The translations under genes were made by a program, and so were the position numbers. A DNA stretch of 64,000 bases from Echeneis naucrates. Lineage: Eukaryota > Chordata > Actinopteri > Carangiformes > Echeneidae. Location of the stretch: positions 10,115,670-10,179,669 of the forward strand of contig NC_042520.1 of assembly GCF_900963305.1 (NCBI RefSeq). The letters run 5' to 3'. Positions 1-12,670 of this stretch are shown here, piece after piece. The number at the start of each line of letters is the position of its first letter. The first letter of the stretch is position 1. The notes beneath the pieces are model-generated. The model had not been told where the DNA came from. It saw nothing but the letters and a program-made list of their open reading frames with translations, and made no database searches.

Positions 1-3000
1 GCTAAACTACCTCCACAGAGTATCAGCCACACGCTTCATGATCATCACACCCACGCAAGGCAGTTCATGAGCGCGTTGCACCACTAACAGAGCACCCAAA
101 AAAAAAAACAACAACTTTAAAGACAAACTGACGTCGTGTTGCTGATGATGAATGACGTTATGCTGAGATGAGGGCAGAGGAAAAAAAAACAAAAACAAAC
201 AAACAAAAAAAAAAACAACACTTTTAGCGGCAGGAAAAAACCTGTCCCTCATACCAGCAACCAGGAGGGATTCAAGTGACCTCGCACCCCAGCCAGATCG
301 CATACAAGCATACAACATGAAGCAGCTTGCAGAATAGCCACAGTCATGGTGGATAGGAGGAGACACTGGAGATGGGAGTGAGCTGTGCGTCAGCAAACTA
401 CGTGTTACAGGATGAGTCTGTAATGAAGAGTGAGGCCCATGAGCCCAGCAAGCCTGCTGAGCCTCAGAGGAAAAGAAAAATACCTATTAATGAGCCGAAT
501 GATGAATTCATTCATATGCATTTTGTGATCCAAAACACAAAAGTAAAATCAACTGCTGTCTGATTTTTGTGATTTTTGTAGCCTATTCAGTGATGTAGTT
601 ACAGCAGCTTTTTAAAATGAATAAATATTAGATTGAGAATTAGGCCAATAAAAAGTGATGTTGAAGAGCATTGGGTCAGTAATCTCCTTTTGGTAACCAT
701 AGAAACACACTGCACAACACAGAGTAAGTCCATGTAAGTACAGTAGTGTGTTGTAGGTGCACTCTGGGAGAAGATAGATTGGATCACTGCACAGATCTTT
801 TAAACCATTACAGTTTCTGAGCTGAACTATTTCCCATATTATTATCAGACAAACCTGATATTTTGCTACTACTGGATGGATAAAAACGATCCTTGGGACA
901 CAAACTGTACCAACTGATTGCAGTAGTATTTAGTATCCTTGGTGATTACATTTGTTCACTGCGTTGGTTTATTTCCAAGTACTTGCAAAATCAACGGGAC
1001 TCTCATCCTCTGCTGCACTTTATGTTTTCTAGTGATGCGTACATTTTAAGACTCTCACATGGAAAATTTTAATTAAGTCACTGAAATTTAGCCTGTTGCA
1101 TAAGCAAACAGCATGTTGAATAAGCACTTCATTTTGATCATGCTGTAATGCCAAAATCTGGTATTTTCAATATTTCAAATGTGATTATAGACTGAATACA
1201 TGTGGGTTTCAAACTATTGATTGAACAAAACAAACAAACAAAAACCATTTTTAAGATGTTGAAAATCGAGTCTGAGCCATAACTGTCTATTTTCTGCCAT
1301 GTCATCGAGCGAAAATATGTGGAATGAATTCATAATGAAAATGATCATAATATTGAACCCTTTAAGATGTTGTCACCCAGAAGTGGTGGTGTTTTTAAAT
1401 CTACTGTAATTTTGGATAGATGCGATGTTCACACTAATCATATGAGATGACAGCAGCACTCCAGTTAACAAGGTAAAAAGAACTAGGCAGTGAGCTCCCT
1501 CCTCCCTCCCTGCAGCAGGTACAGACCAACCAGACACAGCTAATGGAGGAGAAAGCAGGAATGACAGAGGTCGGCTTGCATCAGGCCAGAGTTGCCAGAA
1601 AAGGGAGGGACAGTGTGAAGGGAGGCCATGAAGAGATAAATGCATGAAATTAACAAGCGGCCTTCTTTGGGTGGGGAGCGGGAGAAGGGAGAAATGCTTT
1701 AGAGAAGCTGCCTTTGGGGCCTCTTTGTTTTATCTCATCAGTCGACCAAAAACAAAGAATGTAAACACGCTGTTGGGAAGAGGTGCTGGGACCAAAAGCC
1801 TTACTGCAGTTCCTGTTAAATAAACCCACTTTGACCTTCAACTGTCACCAACTTCAGTTAAACTAACAGCATGACCCCTGGGCTTCAAACAGCCAAACAT
1901 GGCCTTTAATGATTTGTTTTCTGCCTTTGACACAAAGCGGTTTGCCTTTTTCCCCCATCAATGCAACCAGTAAAGAGCCAGGCTGTTGCTCTGTGCTAAA
2001 AACAGCCGTGCCACTCATGAAGATCAAACTATCCAATGGGTATGCACTCCTGTGCTGTTGCTAGGCCCCCTCTCTTTTTCTCTCCCTCTCTCTCTCCCTC
2101 TCCATCTCCCTCCTGCTCTAGAGGACATAACACAGAAAAATGGCTGAATAATAAATTCTAACTCAATAAACGAGGAGGCAGCAGCTGCACTCAGACAGAA
2201 AGCCCCTTGTCTGGGCCTCACTTTTTTTGCTGCATGAAAGCTGCTTGAGCAAAACCTCTCGTAAAAACACGTGCACCCAGATGCATACACGGCAATATCA
2301 TTTCTCGATTTCAGTACAACCGCTCATTTATAGTTGGCACTCTTCTAAAATACACTAAAGCATCCTCACTTGTCAGTTAGTTTTTCTGCTGTGTATGGGT
2401 AGGGCTAGTCCTGTGGTTCTGTGCTGGAGGAGAGACAATGAGAATCAGGAGACAACTGCAGTGATGCTGGAGGAGCATGACTAGCCCACATCGGTGGTGG
2501 ACAAACGGGCCATCAGCAGAGCAACGAATTATGCCTTGACATAATGGAGACAATAAAGACGGGGTAATTTTCTGACACTGTAATATACATCTATTGTGCA
2601 TGTCTTTGCTTTTAAAGCGATAATATTAAACTATTAGTAATGACAGGAATTATGAGGCATAGCTGAGGAGCTTTGAGCATGGTAATTTGTGTAACCAATA
2701 AACGAAGCAACTGCGCAGACGGAGCAATGACAATTTTTGCATTTCATGCATGTTCATAAGTCCGAAGACTCCTGGACTAACAGAAGGAGAAGAGACAGAA
2801 ATAATGCGAACTATTTAATTTAGACCTAGTACAGTCACAAAGCTTGTCTGAATTTATGACATAGATAAAAGATTGGACAGAATTTGTCCACCATTAGTGC
2901 CTTAACCCCCATCTATATATCTCTTTAATATATGTGGTTATATTATTATACTATTATTATTAATGTTGCAATCTGTAAGCAACACTGCATTACAGCAATA

Positions 3001-3902
3001 TTGGATTAACAAGATGTTTAATTGGTGTCACAAAGTACCTCGATTGGATGTCATGTTAACCCAGTGGTGCAGGATATGTACTCTTGCCCTCACTTTTCCT
3101 GCATGTAGTATTTTATCCAACAAATTCAAAAATCACCTTTAAGGAAAAATGCATTAGACATTTCATTTCAACGTTGTTTAATATTAATGTAATATGACTA
3201 TCAAATATATTGCCATCATAAAATGGAAATGATTAATTGTAATAAAATACAATATCTGTGTTACCTGCTCTTGTGAAGTGAAATCCATTGCACTGGACTG
3301 CATGGTAAAATTATGGCAAATGCTACTTTCATTTGGTCTAGGATTTGTAAATCATTGTAGAGTAAATGTGATGCGTTTTAATTCACAACATAAAAAACAC
3401 AATGACGAGGACATAATAATATAATGATCCAGATCCTGGCAGTCCCCAATTTCAGAATCAAGAACATACAGATGTGATTAGAAAGGTTCTGACAAATATA
3501 ATGTTTAAAAACCTCAGTTTCAACTGTTTCAGGTTGCAAAGTTTCCCCCAGTAAAGTCTTAAGCTTATTTTATCTCATAATTCCCTTTTGAACAATTTAA
3601 TCAGCAGGCGAGACCCCAAACTTCTGCAGTATCTTTAAAAATGGGTCACTTCAACTGAAATAAGGACCAGCTCCTCTAAACCATTACAGGGAATTCTTGT
3701 TTATGTGTGGGCCTATCTGTGGGTGCGTTTGTGTTTAAGTGCAAAATAAGCTGGCACCACCTTAACGTCAGTATTTATACAATACTACGCAGAACTGAAA
3801 GAAACCAACTATCCTGACATTAACCAAAATTCATGTGTCTAAACAAACATGATATTGTTTGGCACGAATGGACGACGAAAGAAATATCTGTTACATTGTT
3901 AC
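1..3902 (-). other. intron of mbnl3 (downstream of first coding exon), no genes seen
   Basis: This stretch lies on the 3' side of the mbnl3 first coding exon on the minus strand and should be intron. I looked for the next exon, which should encode the end of zinc finger 2 and the segment up to the linker (GRCxRENCKYLH), and did not find it, so it must lie beyond the left edge. The stretch holds A-rich runs (about 105-125 and 180-220), an AACA repeat near 1230 and a CT-rich tract at about 2071-2115. Open frames here are short and look random. Confidence 0.6.
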
Positions 3903-4076
3903 CTTCAGTGAGTCAAAGCAGGCGATGACTCGGCCATTCTCCACATGACAGCTCCGGGAAGGGTGGGCAAACTTGCACTCTGCATCAGATCTTGAGCAGG
4001 TACCTCTCTGAAACTCACGACACACTTCCAGGGTCAACCATTTGGTGTCCCGTCCCATGGTCATGCTGACAGCCAT
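3903..4076 (-). CDS. mbnl3: muscleblind-like splicing regulator, first coding exon (partial gene)
   Basis: This exon encodes residues 1-58 of an MBNL RNA-binding splicing and mRNA-localisation factor, a nuclear and cytoplasmic protein that binds YGCY motifs. CCCH zinc finger 1 is complete: C19, C27, C34 and H38 give the CX7CX6CX3H spacing, within the family signature [21 protein letters not shown]53 is the first cysteine of zinc finger 2, whose remainder is in the next exon outside the window. The exon ends ...CFDSLK followed by a GT donor at 3902-3901, in phase 0, and is 174 bases long, as in other vertebrate MBNL genes. The paralogue call (mbnl3 rather than mbnl1 or mbnl2) rests mainly on the neighbouring hs6st2, which adjoins MBNL3 at human Xq26; the protein alone does not decide it. 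Upstream exons are noncoding and not located with certainty. Confidence 0.88.
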
Positions 4077-7000
4077 TGGAGACTCTCACAGACACTGAAC
4101 AGTGGCAGGGACAGATGGATGGAAAACTGTCTGATGAGTGCAAAGGTGACTAATGGTGACGCCAGAAAAAAAAAAAAATCCCCAGAAAACAGAGAGGAAA
4201 AAACAGAAGCAAAAATACTTTCAGTGAAATCCCTCAGTGCAAACAGGTAGCAAGTCCTCGAAGTCGAAGTGTTTTGGGCGATGTTTATTAGTTTTTCCTG
4301 GGAAATGTGGCAGCTGGGGTTTCACTGGGGCGAGCTAGAGGGGCTTGTTTGTGAGCAGAGGCCAGCTCTGTCTCCTAAAAAAAATAAAAAATAAAATAAA
4401 AAAAACAAAACGACAAACTACTCTGTGGACATCACTGTAGAGTGCTGAGATACGTCATTAAGCATCTGAGTCTTCACGTGAATCGATTGACACCCAGTCT
4501 AAGTCAGCGTTATATTCAAGTCAACATGGCCGGGGCTGTGGCGGTGTCGCTATAGCCAATTACGTTTAAACAGCTTGATAAGGAAGATTTCTGCCGAACA
4601 AAAAGCACAACCTTTCAGGGATGGTTTCCTTCCACTGGAGAGATGAGGTGGCAGCTCAGCTCAGGGTATGTGGGAACTGCAGCTCAGCAACATGGGATGG
4701 ATGACTGTGTGGCTGTCTGGATAAAATATAGCCTCCATTCAAGGCCACACACACACTGAGCCTTGTCTTGCTTGTGACCAGCAAAGTCAGACAGCAGCAG
4801 GCAGACGACCTCTCGCAGCAGGCACTTCAGAGTTCCACTTCCTCCACTTATTCCAGTCTCTTACTCATCCCTCCTTCACCATCCTTTATTCTTCTGTGGT
4901 CATTGTCCTTACTGACCTCCCATCCACATGTCCTTGCTTGTTGTTTTGCTGTGGACTGCAAAACAGAAGGGTAAACATTAATCCAAAGCATTGACAAACG
5001 AGCAGCCTGTTGAAGAAGAAATATTCATCTGAAGCTACAACCTCGTGTAGAGCTCATTTAAATGGAGGGAGACAAGGAACACGAGTCAGGAGAGTGGAAG
5101 GGAACGCGCCAAAGAGAATAAAGCGAGGACAAACAAATACGGGAACAGAACATACGGGAGGGAGGGAGGCAGCGATGAACGGCAAAGGGCAAGCTATGTC
5201 TTGATTAAGTGATACGAGTGAGAGAAAAAGAGAAAGAGAGAGAGGGAGAGAGAGAGAGAGGGGATGGAGGGAAATTGCAGGCAGGACAGAGACGTCACTT
5301 CAACTCCCCTGAGCTCCACGGACCAGGACCAGGAACTTGATATGAATCATGCTGCAGTATATGTGAAAAGTGGAGTCCTTGAAGTGTCACTCGTGGTCGA
5401 CACCACTGATTCCCAGACAGTTACCAATCTTAAGGGAAGAAGCAGGGAAAGACACAAACAGGGCAGAAAGAGAAGAGGTAGTTCTTCACAACTGCAGCTG
5501 CTGTGCTCAATGCAGAGCAAGAGCCAATTGGACAAACTTTTGCAGGCAGGCAATACACATCACCAGCCAATGGCAGAGCAGTTTGCATAGCAGCTCCTCC
5601 TCCCACACAGCCTGTCCTTGTTCCACCCAGGCTTTTTTCACTGGTACAGCACAGTCATGGCTGAGCCACTTGGCAATATTCAAACTGTACAACTCTGAGC
5701 TGACTCCAAACAGCTTTGTCTGCTCAAAGACAAGGGATAAGTTATGTCCAGTTCAGTCCTTTGACTTTGCTGCAGTATGATGCAAAGAAGACGCATGCTG
5801 TGAGGGAGCAGGAGTGACATGTCTGAAGAATAACTGACTGCAGATAACAATCAGGGAGATAACGCTGAGAAGACACTATCATTTTGCTTCCAAGGGGAGG
5901 CAAAGTCCAAACTGCATTTTGACCATGTGGGGAACTGACGAGAAAGGAGGGCCAAATTTACGAGACATGGCAGGACATGAATACATAAAATGAATAAACA
6001 ATAGGCGAGATGCAGGAGAGGAGGAGTAAAAAAAAAAAAAAAAAAAGGAGTGGGGGGTTGGAGCGGATATTATCAGTCCCTGTGTCTGATGGCGGCAGAC
6101 ACAGACGGAGGAAGCGATTGGGTGTGTGTGTGACCATGCAGCTAGACAGCCCAGTAGGAGCACACTGCAGTGGAGTGGGAGAAGGAGGGATAAGGGGGAG
6201 GTGGGAACTGAACTGATACACCCACCTTCAAACACAAGAACAAAGACACATCCCAACCCAAAAAGAGAGGCAGAAATCATGAGAGATGTGCAGATACAGC
6301 AATTGCTTTGCTTGCTTAACCATAATGCTCCTCTGTGCCTCCTCCTCCTTCCAGCCTGCAGATCGATAGAAACTTTTCTCAGGGGGACAAGACAAGCACT
6401 CCCTCTGCAGCTTCGCCTGTCCTGCATTCACATCCACATCAGTGTCAAGCGCTCTTGCTTACACACGCCCTGAACCCTCAGCTCAACAATATGCAACCCA
6501 CATCATCAAAATGCTCAACACTCCTCATTTTCTTTCCCTGCTCTTGCCACACTAGACACCAAATGGCGCACAGTTGGAAAGCTACGCAGCAGAAATGGCT
6601 CGCCTCCAAAACCATTCGACTTTTTACTGCACCCTGTATGTTTGAATATGCACACCAAGGGCCTGTCACCGAGATATACTTTCTATGAGTATTTACGCTG
6701 TAAGAAAATTTCATGGAGTGTTTAATCAAGCATTTCCTTGTTGGATTTTGCCTTTGGCCTCTACCGGGGCTTTCACAGCCACTGAAAGACAATGGGTCAG
6801 TTAAAAATAGAGAAATGTCATGGTATAATGTGCAAGTAGGTTAAATGTGACATGCCGAGTTGGGAGTTTTGTTTGTTGCAACGTGTGCTTGCATAGACAG
6901 AACTACCTGTGAGGGCTATCAGTAAGAATGTCCAACAACCAAACAAGACAGCACATAAGCCAGTACAGTATAAGTTGCTGGAACCACTTTACCCCAAATA

Positions 7001-10000
7001 AAGAAATGCAGGGACATGAACATGAACAGAATGACTCATGTGTACAAAGGTTGTACACAAGATCAGCTACAGTTTAGTTTCAGCTAAATATTAATGTGAG
7101 CATGGCAACATGTTAAAAGGACGATTAAATCAAAAGTAAAAGTACAACTGTAACTAATGGGAATGATTTAGCAGGTATTTGATCAGAAAGCAACAGTGGA
7201 CAAATTACCATTTTAATCTGGAGGTTTACCAATAAAGTTATTAAACTTATCCAGAGGGGGTCATGTATGTAGGTCCCATATTTCACAACAATAAAAGAAT
7301 TTCTTCAGGTCATTTAGAAGTGAGCATTAAAGCAATAGTTCATTGTTTTGTTCAAGGATAGCAATGAAGACACCAATAGTCAAGATGGCCCAGTCCAGAA
7401 GCAGAAGCAGTTGCTATGAGCAGCCATGGTCATAAACATCTGAAAGACTGAGCCTCCAAGTGAGGGAGCGAACAGTTGAGTTACAGTTTAGGATTTGGTG
7501 CTCAGAATAATCCTCATGTACAACCACACATCTTTAATCTATGTATAAGTGCTATGGCCTAGTGTAGTTGAATTACTTGATTTATTTGTATGGCAAAATG
7601 TGCCAAATTTCATTTTATGTTTTATAAGCTCAGCAGCACTTTTTATTAAAGAAATAATTTTGGTCAAAAAGCAGTCATATGCAGCGATGCAGCACGGTGA
7701 CTAAGAACCAATGGCCCCAGTTAACAGCCCTTAACCTGCTGCCTGTCCTCCAGGTGTTTGCAGGAAGAAGAGGAGTCCAGCGGTCAGGAGGTGGGGGTAA
7801 AAACGTGGGTGGAACAGGACGTGGGAAAGTATAGGACAGATGGGAATGACTGCTGTTGACTCCGGCGCACTGCGTCCCTCATCAAACACAGTGCACCAAA
7901 GGGCTACCGACCGTGTAACCTTCACTGGAGCTTTGATGTCTGCATTACTGCTGGTGAGTAGGCTGTGTGCCACCTGCCCTGCACCTTATCGGCTCACACC
8001 TCTAGGTAGCTTTATACCAATAAAACCGCAAACATGCATTCAGTGGTAGGATGCGTTACACGGTAATATACGCGAGAAAAACAACCCACTTTTATTTCTA
8101 CTCAATTTTTCCGTTTTGCTTTTCTTTGGCACACTTCTATATGTAGGGAAATGTTTTGTCCTGTGTAATTTGTATGTGGTATGAGAGTAATACAGAAGGT
8201 TGACAGACAGAACAGAAGAATCAAAAATTATTTAAAGGTCTTACAGGCTATTACAGAAAAGACAACAAACTGTTTCACTATGAAATTGTTCTAGCAAACA
8301 AACAAACAGCCCAAGAAAAAGCCCAACATTTGAAATCTTTTAGATACTACAAGAGTTGAAGATGTAATTGAAATAAAATTACTGTTTGTAAAATGACATC
8401 GACAGTGTCATTGACAGGTGAAGTCAATATCAGTTGACGGGAAAATGTGGAAGAGTATAAATTTCAGCTGAAGAAGTGATAATGCTACATAAGAATTAAA
8501 TGTATTGGTGAACTTATGGACTGCTTCTAACTGATTGGGAATGTGACATGTTATTGGTTAACACTTCCTACTTGCTGGAAAAGCAAGTAGGACATATAAA
8601 TATAAACACTGAAAGTATTGAACAATAGTTTTTTCAAGTTTAACTTGAATTTTTAACTTGTACTGTTTTCTTTTTAATTAATTGCTTTGAATTATGGCAC
8701 AAATGTATCAACCAGTGCAGTCTTATAGGCTAATACAGCAAATACAGCAACTCCTCAGAGAGAATAAAAGCTCCTAAAGTTGTGGAGCTCAGTATTTAAC
8801 AGACTGGGGAAAGCCAGCAAGGGATTTGAGTATTTATACACAGAAAATAAAAAACTTAAGCTGAGATCTGTGTGTCAGTTTGATTTCATTAGCGAATCTG
8901 TTTCCCTTGGGAACCTTTTCCCCCCCATTCCAAACAGCTTGGTGAATTACATTTATAAAAACTACAGGTCATTTTAAAACAAATACTTCAGTTGTGAAAA
9001 CACAACTCTGTTTGCAATCTAAATGATATGTGTCACAGTTCACTAAACAGACTTTTGAGAGCCGTGACAAAGTGAAGTGTGAAACAGGATAACATCAATG
9101 ACCAGGTGATTGATTAAAAAGCATAAGGTGAAAGAACGATAAATCACATTGAGGGTGAAAGCAGGCAGCCTGGTGGGATGAAGCAAAGTAATTAGGTTAA
9201 GTATCAATAATCCTTTCAGCTCATTAAAGCACCAAGGCTCCCATTTAAACAAGCACACATCAAACCTACAGGACAATATGACCCACACACAGCATGGATA
9301 CTGGGGATATGTGTCTCTGTCAGAAGTGAAGTGAAAACAGGTTATGCAGGAAATACGCCTGCATGCCCGTGTCTGAGTGTGTGTACATGTCTTGCTGTGT
9401 GACTTTCTGGCCAATTTCTCAGCGATGAAGTCTTTTGTGGGTGAGACTTAGTTTTAGGGAGAGGATTTGTAGCTGAAGTTGCTGGATTAGGTTAAGGTAA
9501 TGTGTTCTCACAATTATGTGCGTGTCAGTTAATTTGTCTTTATATTAACTAAAGAAAAACTAGACATACTGTTGCAAAGTCCAAAGACTGAACCTAGCGT
9601 GAACCCATTTTGACTGGCTGTAAATGTTAACTGAATAAAAATGTGGGCAACACATCCACTGTAGATACATATAACATGTGCAGCCAAATACTGACAGTAC
9701 AGCATGGTGGCTAAGTGTCTGACCTCTTAAAGGTAAACCAAGGGCAAAACTCAGGCTGCACTGATTTCACAGAACACACACACTTCCAGATAACTGGTGG
9801 GCAGGCTGTCAGTCCTCTCCACTAAATTGGATTTAAACTCACTGTTACAGTGAACAGAGTGGCTCGTAAAGTAATTTTACATTGATTTTTGTTTTTTTTT
9901 GTTTTTTTTTTTGCACCCTATCCTCCAGCATGATGAAAATACCAGCTTGGATTTGAAATACTGGCACTGTAACGGCACCCCATCCAAAAATATGACATTC

Positions 10001-10019
10001 AGGCTAAACCCTCAGTACA
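4077..10019 (-). other. mbnl3 5' UTR and intron, no other genes seen
   Basis: This stretch lies between the mbnl3 first coding exon and a CG-rich promoter-like zone. About 35 bases upstream of the ATG are probably 5' UTR on the same exon, with a possible acceptor near 4110-4120. The rest is probably intron. It contains an A-rich run (4377-4412), a GA-rich tract (5220-5262), a poly-A run (about 6027-6046) and T-rich runs (about 9892-9912). Overlapping frames of 100-180 codons between 5.2 and 6.8 kb have no recognisable domain and lie on both strands at once, so I treat them as chance. Confidence 0.5.
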
Positions 10020-10431
10020 GACATTATTTACATCCACACGGAGCATGGCCGCCGGCAGACCTGCCCAGTGCGCGTTAAATGAAAATGTTATGTCTTTGCC
10101 TGAGTGTGTAACACCACAATTACGCCCGTACTGAGCCCAACAAAGGCAGCTCTGAGCCTCCACGCAACAGGCAGACTGTGGGAAGCATTTTTAACCGGCT
10201 GCGAGGTGGATTCAAACATAAGATTCACCACTGACCGGAGCATTAATGCTGCTGCACGGTGAACTGCGCCAGACGAGCCCAGCCTCTTACCTGCTTCTCC
10301 CGATTTGTGTGTTTATTTCCCACTAAAGACGCGTTTTCTGGCTGCTGGTCTGAGGTTCACTCGGTGTTACCTGGAAGTGAGGCAATGATCGGGAGAGGAA
10401 AAAGCGCGTTATCGCAAACTAGACAAAATGT

Positions 10432-10456
10432 AAAAAAAAAAAAAAAAAAAAAAAAA
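10432..10456. repeat. poly-A run (25 A)
   Basis: An uninterrupted run of 25 A in the CG-rich zone upstream of mbnl3. It is likely to vary in length. Confidence 0.9.
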
Positions 10457-10659
10457 CACAAAACGAGTCAAGCAAGAAAAACGTCCTCACAGCCGCAAAG
10501 TGGGAAAGGGAGAATGAAATAAAGAGAGAGAGAGAGAAAGAGAAAGAAAGAGAGAAAGAAGCGAGGCGTTTAGCAGGCAGCTGAAATGTTGCTGCGACTA
10601 AATATGCTCGGCTGCACCACGGCAGGATGACAGATTTAAAAAATCCGAGGCAGGGCGAG

Positions 10660-10661
<2 letters not shown>

Positions 10662-10691
<30 letters not shown>
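10662..10691. repeat. (GT)n microsatellite
   Basis: About 15 GT units followed by a run of G, inside the CG-rich promoter-like zone. Confidence 0.95.
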
Positions 10692-10692
<1 letters not shown>

Positions 10693-10935
10693 GGGGGGGT
10701 GCCTACGTTTGGAAGATGCCATCATTTGCATTGGTGGAGGCGCCAGTCACGACCCGAAGGTAGGCCGCCATGACGGCGACGCAGCCAGGTACCGTGCTTC
10801 TCCTGCTGGCCCACCTGGTCCGATGAAACACGGCCGAAGGTGATCCGGACACACCCGGTCCAACACCGTGCTGCCGTTTGACTTTAACTTAAACACCAAG
10901 ACGGCGCTCAGACGATAAAGGTTGTTTTTATTCAT

Positions 10936-12670
10936 CAGCTAACGGTCAATAAGAAACGCTGACGTTGATCGTCGAAATAAAATTACTCGAATTTCTTTAG
11001 GTTTAGATTTTATTTTTTTTTAACAATTAAAATTAGTCTGTTAGAGTTATTATAACATACTGGTAGGTGAGCGCCCTGCAGTTATTCCACCTGATGCTAA
11101 ATTAAGTTGACTCTTCATTTCCGGTCGTTTTTCACAATAAAACCAGCTTTTCCAGTCTCCAGATTGTTGTGGTTAATATTTTAATATTTAATATTTTCCA
11201 AAAGTTTCACATGTTTCATGGACTCCCTTCGTCACTAGTTAAAAAATCATGTTCAATGCCTGAAGAGCTTTGGGCTCCAGACTGTTTAAAAAGCCCTCCA
11301 GAACCGCATTTAGTGCAAAATGGAGATTCTTGCAATCGGTCAACTTACCTTCCTGAGAAGGGCAGCAGGACATCTGAGCCATGCAGCCATTTCTAAATAG
11401 TTATAACTACAGGCTACAGGCAACAATATGGCAAATGTAGCATCTCCCGGGTTAAAATAAGCAACAAAGTCAGAGGAGCAACATTGCTTCCCATAATGGA
11501 CCAGAAATTGTCTTCTTGGGTGTTATAATAGTTTGTGTATAATTTTTGATATGAAATTCACAAACTGGGACATAAATAAAATCAGTCACAAATTTGAAGA
11601 CAGAATCCAGGCCCAAATTTTAGAATAGTGAGAAATGTAGTTTTTTTTTTTTTTTTATTTTAGTGTAAATAGTAAAAAAAAAATCCTCTTGACTGTGTTC
11701 TAATCCCTCAACTTTTTAAAGAAATACATCTCTACTGATACAAATAATAAGTAATACCACCTTTTACCAATCAAATAATCTTTAGGAAATTTAGAGCATT
11801 TTCATTATGTTACTGCACAGTTCTTCCACTTCTATGGGCAGCTGTCTAAAGCAATCCCACTGTTGAATCCTCTGAGCACCAGAATGATAAATGCTTCAAT
11901 TTCTTTCCAACCGAATTTAAGAATAAACTGTGTGGTCAACGATCTGCCCAGCATTCCAACCAGGAACTTCCAATTTAATTCAAAGGTCCCCGGCGCTCCC
12001 TGCTGGTATTTCAAAGGCCTACACATGTAAAGCAAACGTTTTCAGTCTGTTCTGTTCATGATCAGACAAAGGAAAGGAAAATATCTGTGTGGCAAAAATT
12101 GAGCAAGTTTGGTACATGTAAAAGGATTTAATATAAAAAACTGAGACTTGGGGCATATTCATTAAATTTTACAACATTGTCAGTTAATGCAACACATTGA
12201 GGTATCTATGAAAGTTCCATTGTCCTTCTGACACTTATGAGACACTTAAAAAAAATGTACATTTTAAAATGTATGCATTTCATATAACATTTCAATATAA
12301 CAATAACCTGGCACACAGGAGCACATTTTAAACATTTAAACATCGTTCCTTTTGACGACAAAGAACAAAATACCCTTGTTTCATGCTACATCACAAGAAC
12401 TGAGATGTGTCTGAAGGCCAGTAGAACAGTCTACAAGGCTTGTGTGAACAGTTAAAAGTATATGATTGCAGGTAACTTTATCAGAGCTTTTACCCGGTTG
12501 TGGCAAAGAAATATAATCAGTATCAATAAATAAATGTGTTGTTTTAAAACAGTTCATAAAGAGAGAGAAACATTGTGTAAGCAAATGATAAAAATAACCC
12601 AGATTCATTAACACTAGACAAGGCAAAATTCGGTACACTTAGTATTATGACCCTCCTAATTCTTTTGTCA
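10936..12670 (-). other. hs6st2 3' UTR and intergenic sequence
   Basis: This lies downstream of the hs6st2 stop codon. The part next to the stop should be 3' UTR on the minus strand. No clear minus-strand AATAAA is present close to the stop; one candidate (TTTATT on the plus strand) lies near 10927-10935, which would imply a UTR of about 1.7 kb. T-rich runs occur near 11640-11658. No coding exon was recognised. Confidence 0.4.

Larger units (their letters stand above)
10020..10935. promoter_or_regulatory. CG-rich promoter-like zone, probable mbnl3 first exon region
   Basis: By eye this stretch has many more CG dinucleotides than its surroundings. It includes an octamer ATTTGCAT at 10724-10731 overlapping an inverted CCAAT (ATTGG, 10730-10734), a pattern seen in octamer/NF-Y promoters. 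It also holds a run of 25 A (10432-10456), a GA tract (10520-10558) and a GT tract (10662-10691). Because mbnl3 is transcribed leftward and its first coding exon lies 6 kb away, this is the best place for its noncoding first exon, but I cannot fix an exon here. A minus-strand AATAAA near 10930 could instead be a distal end signal of hs6st2. Confidence 0.4.

Noticed and set aside
5264-6800. Cluster of overlapping 100-182 codon frames on both strands
   Set aside because: They overlap each other, share no domain with known proteins, include poly-A/poly-T-derived stretches, and sit in a long mbnl3 intron.
7685-9790. GCAGCACGGTGACTAAG near 7,690 and CAGCATGGTGGCTAAG near 9,703 as SINE heads
   Set aside because: They resemble the start of the SINE-like repeats but no body follows, so the match is too short to call.
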